Positions 17,634 to 24,558 of a DNA stretch of 64,000 nucleotides are shown piece after piece. The notes beneath the pieces were generated by a model. That model worked only from the letters and a program-made list of their open reading frames with translations, did not search any database and had not been told where the DNA came from. This DNA comes from Bacteroidales bacterium UBA1189 (GTDB lineage: Bacteria > Bacteroidota > Bacteroidia > Bacteroidales > Bacteroidaceae), in the NCBI GenBank assembly GCA_002309805.1, contig DBYJ01000060.1, positions 9,326 to 73,325 of the forward strand. Direction: 5' to 3'. Position numbers and translations under genes: made by a program. The stretch's first letter is position 1. Every line of letters starts with the position of its first letter.

Positions 17634-18998
17634 TCAGAACTTAATCTGTTCGTGAATCTCCTTGAGGTTGCGAGCGATGACGTCGTCGTCAATGGCGGCA
17701 TCGACGAGGTTGCCAGCCAGATACTGGTCATAGGCCGACATGTCGATGAGGCCGTGTCCGGAGAGGTTGAAGAGGATGGTCTTCTTCTCGCCTGTTTCTT
17801 TGCATTTCAGGGCCTCGCGGATGGTAGCGGCGATGGCGTGGTTGCTCTCGGGGGCGGGGATGATGCCTTCGGCGCGGGCAAACAGCGTGCCGGCATCGAA
17901 ACTCTCAATCTGGTCGATATCGACAGCCTCGAGCTGCTTGTCCTTCAGCAGCTGGCTGACGATAGTGCCGGCACCGTGGTAGCGCAGACCGCCTGCATGG
18001 ATGTTGGCGGGACGGAAGTTGTGTCCCAGCGTGAACATGGGGATGAGGGGCGTCATGCCGCTCTCGTCGCCGAAGTCGTAGTGGAACTCACCGCGCGTCA
18101 GCTTGGGACAGTTGGCGGGCTCAGCAGCAATGAAGCGCGTGTGGCGCTCGCCGCTGAAGTTATGGCGCATGAAGGGGTAGGCGATGCCGCTGAAGTTACT
18201 GCCGCCGCCGAAGCAGGCGATAACGACGTCGGGGTATTCACCTGCCATCTCCATCTGCTTCTCGGCCTCGAGGCCGATGACAGTCTGGTGCAGGGAGACA
18301 TGGTTCAGCACAGAGCCCAGCGAGTAGCGGCAGTTAGGCGTGGTGACAGCCAGTTCAACGGCTTCGCTGATGGCGGTGCCGAGAGAGCCCTGATGGTTGG
18401 GATCCTTGGTGAGGATGTCCTTGCCGGCACGGGTGGACATAGAGGGGCTAGGAGTTACGAGTGCGCCGAAGGTCTGCATGATGCTGCGGCGGTAGGGCTT
18501 CTGTTCGTAGCTGATTTTCACCTGATAGACGGCAGCTTCGATGCCGAATAGTTTGGCCGCGTAGCTCAGGGCTGCACCCCATTGTCCGGCACCCGTTTCG
18601 GTGGTGACATTGGTGATGCCCTCTTTCTTGAAGAAGTACATCTGTGGCAGAGCCGAGTTGATTTTGTGCGAGCCCAGCGGGTTGACGCTCTCGTTCTTGA
18701 AATAGATGTGAGCGGGCGTGCCCAGCGCTTCCTCAAGACCGTAGGCACGGACGAGCGGTGTGCAACGATAGTAGGCGTAGAACTGGCGTACCTCCTCGGG
18801 GATGTCAATCCAAGCATCGGTGGTGTTGAGCTCCTGCTCCGATGCGCCACGTGAGAAGACGTGGCAGAGGTCGTCGACTGTTACCGGTTGGCCGTTCGGT
18901 GCCAGCATGGGCATCGGCTTGTTGGGCATTTCGGCCTGGATGTTGTACCACTGCTTTGGAATCTCGGATTCCTGAAGGATGAATCTCTTCTGTTTCAT
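17634..18998 (-). CDS. trpB: Tryptophan synthase beta chain, TrpB2 type
   Basis: PLP enzyme of 454 residues of the TrpB2 subgroup, longer than TrpB1 (about 400) and with the N-terminal extension PKQWYNIQAEMPNKPMPMLA. The PLP Lys is in NPLGSHKINSALPQ, the catalytic Glu region is TTETGAGQWG, and the phosphate loop is CFGGGSNFSGIA. TrpB2 condenses indole with L-serine and often works without TrpA as an indole-salvage enzyme (family knowledge). No trpA, trpC or trpE is next to it. The leader encodes a Trp-rich peptide and a terminator, direct evidence for control by tryptophan supply. Confidence 0.95.
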   Translation of the reverse strand: MKQKRFILQESEIPKQWYNIQAEMPNKPMPMLAPNGQPVTVDDLCHVFSRGASEQELNTTDAWIDIPEEVRQFYAYYRCTPLVRAYGLEEALGTPAHIYFKNESVNPLGSHKINSALPQMYFFKKEGITNVTTETGAGQWGAALSYAAKLFGIEAAVYQVKISYEQKPYRRSIMQTFGALVTPSPSMSTRAGKDILTKDPNHQGSLGTAISEAVELAVTTPNCRYSLGSVLNHVSLHQTVIGLEAEKQMEMAGEYPDVVIACFGGGSNFSGIAYPFMRHNFSGERHTRFIAAEPANCPKLTRGEFHYDFGDESGMTPLIPMFTLGHNFRPANIHAGGLRYHGAGTIVSQLLKDKQLEAVDIDQIESFDAGTLFARAEGIIPAPESNHAIAATIREALKCKETGEKKTILFNLSGHGLIDMSAYDQYLAGNLVDAAIDDDVIARNLKEIHEQIKF

Positions 18999-19064
18999 TG
19001 TTGTTGTTATTTATTGGGTTTTTGATGTTTTTTCCGTCTCACGCATAACCACTCCCGTCATGTT

Positions 19065-19095
19065 AAAAAAGAAGTCCGCTGCATGAGCAACGGAC
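19065..19095 (-). terminator. Trp attenuator terminator of trpB2
   Basis: On the minus strand GTCCGTTGC (19087-19095), loop TCAT, GCAGCGGAC (19074-19082), then TTCTTTTTT (19065-19073). The stem has 9 bp with one G-T pair. A competing pairing partner GCACGGA lies at 19140-19146, directly after the leader peptide stop. Confidence 0.85.
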
Positions 19096-19146
19096 GTTAT
19101 CTTGTTTTCTTTTTTACGTAATCTATTAGAATAAGAAGTTCCGTGC

Positions 19147-19200
19147 TCAATTCGTCATCGGGCACCACCACCAGAACTTGTTATTCAGATAGGACTTCAT
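19147..19200 (-). CDS. trpL: Trp leader peptide (17 aa, three consecutive Trp codons)
   Basis: Short open frame on the minus strand encoding MKSYLNNKFWWWCPMTN, followed by TGA at 19147-19149. Three consecutive TGG codons at positions 10-12 are very unlikely by chance and match the design of trp operon leader peptides. The start lies about 17 nt after the predicted transcription start. When charged tRNA-Trp is scarce the ribosome would stall at the TGG codons and leave GCACGGA (19140-19146) free to pair with TCCGTTGC of the terminator stem, blocking termination (inference). When it reaches the stop it would cover that segment and termination would follow. Confidence 0.87.
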   Translation of the reverse strand: MKSYLNNKFWWWCPMTN

Positions 19201-19223
19201 TGGTTTCTGTTTGAATTTCGCTG

Positions 19224-19254
19224 CAAAGATAAGGGCGTTTTTTGAACTGACAAA
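19224..19254 (-). promoter_or_regulatory. Promoter of the trpL-trpB2-cysteine synthase operon
   Basis: On the minus strand TTTG (19251-19254), exactly 19 bp, TATCTTTG (19224-19231). This is a full match to the Bacteroidota consensus and places the transcription start about 17 nt before the leader peptide ATG. Confidence 0.8.
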
Positions 19255-19274
19255 ATATTTTGTAACTTTTTTGT

Positions 19275-20030
19275 TCAAAAATGTGATTTTTTCTTGTTTT
19301 TGTATGCTTCGCCCATGAAAAGTAGTAGTAAAGCGGCGTAGTAAGTAGTCATGATAAGTTTTCGGCTATTGGGAACAGACTCCACGAATCTGTTCCACGA
19401 AAGCACAAAGTCGGAGACGAGGAACAACGTGGCGCCAAGTGCCGTCAGCAGTTGCCATTTCCACGGGCGTGGAGATGTCGCCATACGAAGCCAGGCTGTC
19501 CACAATGTGCTTGTGAGGAGCAGGGAATAAATAATGCAGCCTACGCGAATGGGCGTGTTGTGGATTTCGGGTATAATTCGTACGGCTGCGATGAAGAGCG
19601 GCACAAAGCAAAGCGGGGTAATATATATATAAGGAGAAGAGAATCCTTTTTGACTGTTAGTCTGAAGTCTGTCCGTCTTTATTTGTTTTGTCAACCAGAT
19701 GATGAAGCAGATGTGGGCTACGGCAAAGCCGCCTATCTGACCCTCGAAGCTACCATGCACGCCCAGGGCATCGCCTATGGCGCAGAAAAAGAAAGCTGCT
19801 GTCATCAGCCAAGGGAGCAAACCGATGCCGCCCAATGCCAGCAAAGCCGCAGGCAGCGCCAAGCGCAAGGAGAACAACAGACTCTTTTCTTCTGGCGCTC
19901 CGAAGGGAAAGAAAAACCACGCGACAGCTAGCAGGTAGAGGACAATAATAAATAAAGAATGAAAAATGAAGAATGAGGAATAAGCCCCCTTTATTTCGGT
20001 GTTCTGCTTACGAAACGCTTTGTCTTTCAT
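19275..20030 (-). CDS. Lysoplasmalogenase (YhhN family)
   Basis: Integral membrane protein of 251 residues with about eight hydrophobic spans. Family blocks include the acidic AAFFFCAIGDALGV and, near the C-terminus, GATLFLVSDFVLSWNRF, which carry the Asp residues of YhhN/TMEM86 lysoplasmalogenases. These cleave the vinyl-ether bond of lysoplasmalogens. The first 30 residues are unusual: SSFFIFHSLFIIV is encoded by a CATTCTT-type heptamer repeat (about 19950-19987) also seen at about 59843-59885. The true ancestral start may have been displaced by the repeat. The gene follows rpsP after its terminator, and no separate promoter is obvious. Confidence 0.82.
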   Translation of the reverse strand: MKDKAFRKQNTEIKGAYSSFFIFHSLFIIVLYLLAVAWFFFPFGAPEEKSLLFSLRLALPAALLALGGIGLLPWLMTAAFFFCAIGDALGVHGSFEGQIGGFAVAHICFIIWLTKQIKTDRLQTNSQKGFSSPYIYITPLCFVPLFIAAVRIIPEIHNTPIRVGCIIYSLLLTSTLWTAWLRMATSPRPWKWQLLTALGATLFLVSDFVLSWNRFVESVPNSRKLIMTTYYAALLLLFMGEAYKNKKKSHF

Positions 20031-20046
20031 TTTAATTCTTCTTTTT

Positions 20047-20090
20047 CATGAAAAAGAGTCAACATGCCGCAAAACAGCTTGTTGACTCTT
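20047..20090 (-). terminator. rpsP terminator
   Basis: Arms 20054-20064 and 20080-20090 form an 11-bp stem (AAGAGTCAACA/TGTTGACTCTT). On the minus strand it is followed by CTTTTTC, giving a factor-independent terminator for rpsP. Confidence 0.8.
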
Positions 20091-20115
20091 AGACCTTTTG
20101 AGCTTTTTGATTTCC

Positions 20116-20673
20116 TTATGCCTCAGCGGGGGCTTCGGCGGGAGCAGCTTCTGCATTAGCAGCAGCCTCTTCGGCAGCCTTGGCAGCTGCTTCCTCAGCA
20201 GCCTTCAGGGCAGCTGCAGCCTTCTTCTCTGCCACCTTGGCAGCGATGGTCTCGTTGACCTTCTTCTCTGCCTCGATAGCAGCCTTGTAAGCATCGCGCT
20301 TAGCCTGCTCGCCCTTCACGACGATAGCTTTCAGAGCGCTTTCTTTGCTCTGCTTCCAAGCATCGAACTTAGCCTTTGCTGCAGCCTCGTCGAAGGCACC
20401 CTTCTTGATGCCACCCTGCAGGTGCTTCATCAGATAGACACCTTCGCGGGAAAGGAGGTTACGCACTGTGTCGGTCGGCTGAGCGCCAACGTTCACCCAA
20501 TACAATGCTCTGTCGAAATTCAAATCTACTGTGGCGGGATCGGTGTTGGGGTTGTACGTACCGATCTTTTCAATAAATCGTCCATCTCGTGGAGCTCTCG
20601 AGTCAGCAATTACGATGGAATAGAAAGCATAACCCTTCTTTCCTCTTCTCTGTAATCTGATTCTTGTTGCCAT
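20116..20673 (-). CDS. rpsP: 30S ribosomal protein S16
   Basis: Small-subunit ribosomal protein of 185 residues. The core (MATRIRLQRRGKKGYAFYSI, RFIEKIGTYNP, RALYWVNVGAQPTDTVRNLL) covers the first 90 residues. The remaining half is a helical Ala/Lys/Glu-rich extension ending in NAEAAPAEAPAEA. E. coli S16 has about 82 residues; long tails are usual in Bacteroidales, so this is a lineage trait rather than a fusion. The promoter region overlaps a copy of the GTGCAAGCCGAG repeat, with TAATTTTG at 20736-20743. Confidence 0.97.
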   Translation of the reverse strand: MATRIRLQRRGKKGYAFYSIVIADSRAPRDGRFIEKIGTYNPNTDPATVDLNFDRALYWVNVGAQPTDTVRNLLSREGVYLMKHLQGGIKKGAFDEAAAKAKFDAWKQSKESALKAIVVKGEQAKRDAYKAAIEAEKKVNETIAAKVAEKKAAAALKAAEEAAAKAAEEAAANAEAAPAEAPAEA

Positions 20674-20735
20674 TTACTTTGTTGTTTTTTAAGTTAATAA
20701 TGATTTGAACATGCCAATCTCCCGTATTGGCGCCG

Positions 20736-20875
20736 CAAAATTAGTGCAAGCCGAGAGAAAAAACAAGAAAAATGAAGATTATTTTGTGTTTTTTCCGAGG
20801 CGCAGCCTAATTAAAAGACTCCAAAAGAGAATTAAAATTAGTGCAAGGTGCAAGCCGAGAGAAAAATGAGGTTTA
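20736..20875. repeat. GTGCAAGCCGAGAG / CCGAGGCGCAGCCTA repeat upstream of rpsP
   Basis: Left arm at 20736-20763, right arm CCGAGGCGCAGCCTAATTAAA at about 20799-20819 (first 15 bases shared with the other copies), and a second left arm at about 20840-20865. Its first eight bases form the TAATTTTG -7 box of the rpsP promoter. This is the diverged member of the family seen at 9931 and 22950. Confidence 0.65.
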
Positions 20876-20916
20876 TTATATCCAATTGTTTTTCGGAACA
20901 ATTGCAATCTGCATCA

Positions 20917-22569
20917 TCAGAAGCCGATGCGAGGTTTACTGCGTACGACTTCAATAGGCTTGATGTCTTCGGGTAACAGTTCCCGTATCTGCCATTTTTC
21001 CTGAGGAGGCTCCTTCACGCACCGTTGGGCGTGTTGGATGTATATTCGTTCCAGTTGGTTTGTAACGAATCGTGCGTTGCCCCACGTCTGCTGGTCGCAT
21101 CCTTGATAGGCCGAGGTTAGTATGTCCTTGAACTTCTGCCAAGCCGGTTGGGTGAAATGATAGTTGTATTCATCTACTCTTCGCCGAGTGATTTCGAGCA
21201 ATTCATCTACAGAAAAATCGCTGAACACAAATTGGTTGGGAAATCGCGATGGCAGTCCTGGATTTAAGTCGAGAAGTCTTTTCATTGGCTCTTCGTAGCC
21301 ACAGAGCACAACGGCTATGTCGCGTTGGCTTTCATCTGCCAGAAGATTCATGAGTAGCTGTAGCACGAGTTTACCAGGATCGTTGGATTGACTGCTGTTC
21401 AGTAGGTAAGCCTCATCAATCATCAGTACGCCGCCTTGTGCTATTTCCAGCACCTGACGTAATGAGCGTTCTTCGTCACCCCAAAGAGAGCCGATGAAGG
21501 TGCCGCGATCGGCTACAACCACATGGCCTTTTGAGAGTGCGCCAGCCTCATGGAGAAGGGAGCCGAAGATTTTGCAGACCGTTGTTTTTCCGGTTCCCGG
21601 ATGTCCTATAAAGATGCTGTGCAGCGATACCTCATGCTGTTTTGCATCAGGGAATGCCTCACGCAGTAGCTTGTTGTAGCGTGTCAGGGCCAATAGTTCA
21701 TCGATGCGTTCCTTGATGTCATGGCATCCCACCAGTTTGTCCAGTTCAGCTCGTGGGTTGTCGAGCGGGGGCAGAATTTTTACGGTAACACTCGTGATGT
21801 TGTTTTGTTCAATGATTCCGCTGGGGAGGTCAAGTTCTGGAGCCTCTTCTGATTTCTCTTCTTCAGCTTCTCCATTGCTATCATCATTTTCTGAATCTAA
21901 TGCATTCAGCCAGTCAAAGAATGAAATCTCCTTCTTTTCTTCTTCCTTTTGTTCCGCTTCAAATTCTTCTTCGGTATAGTAAGATCTGTTGGTCGTGACT
22001 ACGGGAGCAGGCTGCTTAAAGAGGTCTTGCAAGGCTCCTATCAGCAGGTCTCCAGGGTAGATTTCCTGATCGTTGTTCACTTTGATTGTCTTTTTGGAAA
22101 GGTTGGGCAAATTGTCGATGACGGTGATGCACATGCCTTCCCATACGTCGTGCATGTCATTGGCGTTCTTGATGTTGCTTCCTGAAAGAAGCACACCCCA
22201 ATATGTCCAGTCTTCGCCATATACCGCAACTTTTTGTTCGATTTGTTTCATCGTTTCGAAAAGGCTCCAGACTGGGCTTGTCCGATAGCTGTTCTCGCTG
22301 TACCAGCGCGGATTCTCGTTGGGCAGCATCTCCTCATCGGCAATTTCGTCCTTCGGGATGGAATTGTCTATACATACCACTACCAAACTAGTCTCGAAGG
22401 CGGTAGTATAGGTGTAAAAGTATATATCGTTGTTTTCCAGATGGGGGGTGATGCCTGAAACGTGTTCAGAATAAACGTTGTAATTTCCCGCCATTCTGTC
22501 AAGGAATTTCCAGATGTTTCTGTTGGTTTTCTTCTTAAAATCGTCTATCAATCTATTGTTAGTTGTCAT
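20917..22569 (-). CDS. AAA+ ATPase of the CbxX/CfqX (CbbX, SpoVK, EccA-like) type
   Basis: A 550-residue protein from MTTNNRLIDDFKKK at 22569. The N-terminal 200 residues have no family I recognise. An acidic linker (EAEQKEEEKKEISFF, EEEKSEEAPELDL) leads to a single AAA+ module: Walker A GHPGTGKTT at about residue 320, Walker B GGVLMIDEAYLL, sensor region VVLCGYEEPMKRLL and the arginine-finger context GLPSRFPNQFVF. Relatives remodel protein complexes (CbbX on Rubisco, EccA in type VII secretion); the partner here is unknown. The nearest good promoter is at 22950-22980, giving a leader of about 370 nt. An upstream ATG (22632) would add 21 residues without support. Confidence 0.83.
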   Translation of the reverse strand: MTTNNRLIDDFKKKTNRNIWKFLDRMAGNYNVYSEHVSGITPHLENNDIYFYTYTTAFETSLVVVCIDNSIPKDEIADEEMLPNENPRWYSENSYRTSPVWSLFETMKQIEQKVAVYGEDWTYWGVLLSGSNIKNANDMHDVWEGMCITVIDNLPNLSKKTIKVNNDQEIYPGDLLIGALQDLFKQPAPVVTTNRSYYTEEEFEAEQKEEEKKEISFFDWLNALDSENDDSNGEAEEEKSEEAPELDLPSGIIEQNNITSVTVKILPPLDNPRAELDKLVGCHDIKERIDELLALTRYNKLLREAFPDAKQHEVSLHSIFIGHPGTGKTTVCKIFGSLLHEAGALSKGHVVVADRGTFIGSLWGDEERSLRQVLEIAQGGVLMIDEAYLLNSSQSNDPGKLVLQLLMNLLADESQRDIAVVLCGYEEPMKRLLDLNPGLPSRFPNQFVFSDFSVDELLEITRRRVDEYNYHFTQPAWQKFKDILTSAYQGCDQQTWGNARFVTNQLERIYIQHAQRCVKEPPQEKWQIRELLPEDIKPIEVVRSKPRIGF

Positions 22570-22949
22570 TTTCAGTCTTTTATATAGTCCTAAATAATAT
22601 AAATGGTACACCACTTGTTGAAAAGGGTGCATGAAAGAACAGGCGTAATCCTATTCGGATTGCCTTTTTGAGCTTCAAGAGATAATATTTGGAAGCAACG
22701 AACGCAAAGGGTACTTGTTCGCTTTTGCCGAGTCGCGAAAAGGATTCGTGTCTCCTAGGGAAAGGGTACAAAATGTCAAAGAGCGCACATCAAAAGAATC
22801 GATGCTGCATCCACGTTCAGTTATTCCTTGTTCTGCGAAGTGCTAACTTCGTAGAGGAATCCCTTGTCGCGGGCTGCATGATCTTCTTTTGGCGCTTAAT
22901 GTCATTTTGTTACCTTAAAAAACAGGAGATGTTGTTTGTTATTTCCCTG
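22570..22949. other. Long leader region of the AAA+ gene, no gene recognised
   Basis: No convincing coding sequence on either strand. Short frames here lack family features. The minus-strand transcript from the promoter at 22950-22980 would cross this whole stretch before the AAA+ start. Confidence 0.5.
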
Positions 22950-23110
22950 CAAAGGTAGTGCAAGCCGAGAGAATTACAAAATAAAATCCGATTTATTTTT
23001 TTTCCGAGGCGCAGCCTACCTAAAACAAAGTTAAAGGTAGTGCAAGCCGAGAGAAATACAAAATAAAATTCCATTTTTTTGTATTTCCGAGGCGCAGCTT
23101 ACTAAATTAA
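22950..23110. repeat. Two tandem GTGCAAGCCGAGAG / CCGAGGCGCAGCCTA units with a perfect promoter
   Basis: Left arms at 22950-22973 and about 23035-23055; right arms at about 23000-23022 and 23088-23107. In the first unit the minus strand reads TTTG (22977-22980), 19 bp, TACCTTTG (22950-22957), a full consensus promoter pointing at the AAA+ gene. In the second unit the last base of the -7 box is changed (TACCTTTA), with the same 19-bp spacing. Confidence 0.72.
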
Positions 23111-23257
23111 AGGTAAAGTGTTTTCTTGAATCCTCCAAATACTGGGGAAGTTTTTCTCTGCTCCGCTTGAGCTATTTAGAGTTTGATTTTAATTTGCCAG
23201 CGTTTGATTCTGAGCGCACAGCGCACTACGTTACGAGCGCAGACTTGTCGTTTGTTC

Positions 23258-24409
23258 TTATGCGCGCAGGAAGATTTTCCTCTTGTACATAATAAGGAGG
23301 ATGAGGAAGAGGATGGCGGCATTGGAGAGGTGTATGAGGACGGGGTAGTAGTCGCCGATGTATTGCTCGAGGCCATGGAAGAGGGAGCGGCTTATGCTGG
23401 AGAAACTGATGATGTGCGACACGGCGTAGGCGGTGATGCTGTTCATGCCATAGACCTTCAACAGGGTGAGGTGGCGACGATGCCCGCGGACGTCTATCCA
23501 CCAGTAGAACAGCGCCATCAGCAGCATGCTGTAGCCGCTGCTGACAAGCACCATCGAGCCTGTCCAGATATGCTTGATGACGGGATGCACCAATCCCCAT
23601 GTCCAGCCGAGAGCCACTAAGGCAGCTCCTGTGCCCAGCAGCAGAAGAACTTTCCTGCGCCCTTTCAGGGAGCTCTTCAGCAATTCACCTGTCAGCACAC
23701 CCGTCAGCACGGTAACGACGAAGTTTAGGCTGCTGAGAATCCAGGTGTAGGTGTACCATTCGGCAAAGACGACTTGTCCGTCCTCCACGTATGCGGCGTC
23801 GCGGAAACGCCCCAGCACCAGTCGGTCGATGCCTTCAGCGAGGTTGCCCTGTGGGGTGTAGTTGCCTCCGCCGAAGCCTCCGATGGTGATAAACTCCATC
23901 GCTGCCCAGAAGGCGAGCAGCAGGGCTACGGCAATGCCAATCTGTGCCTTCCAGCGGGTGTGGAGGAAGAGGATGGCGCTGAACAGATAGCCTACGGCAA
24001 TGGCCTGCAGGGTGTTGGTGAACAAGTAGATGCGATGCGGGTCAAGTCCCAGCAGATTCCCTTGGCAGGCCATACCCAGCACCCAGAGCACGATGAAACG
24101 CTTCATCAGACGTCCCCAGAGTGCCTTCCGTTGTTGGAGAGCAGGGGAGGGGGCGTCGGCAGCTGCGTGCTGACGGTATTTCTCCATCGAGAAGGGGATT
24201 GTGACGCCCGCCATGAACATGAAGAGCGGCATCACCAGGTCCCAGGGCGAGAAGCCCTCCCACGACTTGTGCGAGAATACCTCTACTGCGGGCTGATACC
24301 AAGGGGCGTCGATGGCATCGCCCAGCTTATGGACAAATCCTTCGAGGACAACGAGGCAGAACAGGTCGAATCCGCGCAGGGCATCAAGTGATTCCAGTCT
24401 TTTTTTCAT
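23258..24409 (-). CDS. HGSNAT/NagX-like membrane acyltransferase (DUF5009 family)
   Basis: A polytopic inner-membrane protein of 383 residues. The start MKKRLESLDALRGFDLFCLV and FSPWDLVMPLFMFMAGVTIP are hallmarks of the heparan-alpha-glucosaminide N-acetyltransferase/NagX/DUF5009 group. About ten hydrophobic spans follow, with KVYGMNSITAYAVSHIISF near the C-terminus. In eukaryotes the family acetylates glucosamine ends across a membrane; the bacterial substrate is mostly unknown, with amino-sugar modification the natural guess. It is transcribed divergently from the large secreted protein at 24559, with both promoters at 24435-24502. Confidence 0.85.
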   Translation of the reverse strand: MKKRLESLDALRGFDLFCLVVLEGFVHKLGDAIDAPWYQPAVEVFSHKSWEGFSPWDLVMPLFMFMAGVTIPFSMEKYRQHAAADAPSPALQQRKALWGRLMKRFIVLWVLGMACQGNLLGLDPHRIYLFTNTLQAIAVGYLFSAILFLHTRWKAQIGIAVALLLAFWAAMEFITIGGFGGGNYTPQGNLAEGIDRLVLGRFRDAAYVEDGQVVFAEWYTYTWILSSLNFVVTVLTGVLTGELLKSSLKGRRKVLLLLGTGAALVALGWTWGLVHPVIKHIWTGSMVLVSSGYSMLLMALFYWWIDVRGHRRHLTLLKVYGMNSITAYAVSHIISFSSISRSLFHGLEQYIGDYYPVLIHLSNAAILFLILLIMYKRKIFLRA

Positions 24410-24434
24410 GGGACAATTGCATTGTTTTGCTCGG

Positions 24435-24466
24435 CAAAGATACGCGTTTTTGTGGAATAATCCAAA
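24435..24466 (-). promoter_or_regulatory. Promoter for the NagX-like gene
   Basis: On the minus strand TTTG (24463-24466), 20 bp, TATCTTTG (24435-24442), 26 bp before the start codon. Confidence 0.68.
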
Positions 24467-24470
24467 TTAG

Positions 24471-24502
24471 TTTGCATAATTACTCACTTATTCGTACCTT
24501 TG
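24471..24502 (+). promoter_or_regulatory. Promoter for the 1326-residue secreted protein
   Basis: TTTG (24471-24474), 20 bp, TACCTTTG (24495-24502), about 56 bp before the start codon. Confidence 0.68.
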
Positions 24503-24558
24503 CAGTCCTTTTGGGAAAGATGAAGAAAAATCAGTACTAACCATTTAAAAAACAATCA

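Noticed and set aside
17607..18551. 314-residue plus-strand frame over trpB2
   Set aside because: Shadow of trpB2, which has complete family motifs and its own attenuator and promoter.
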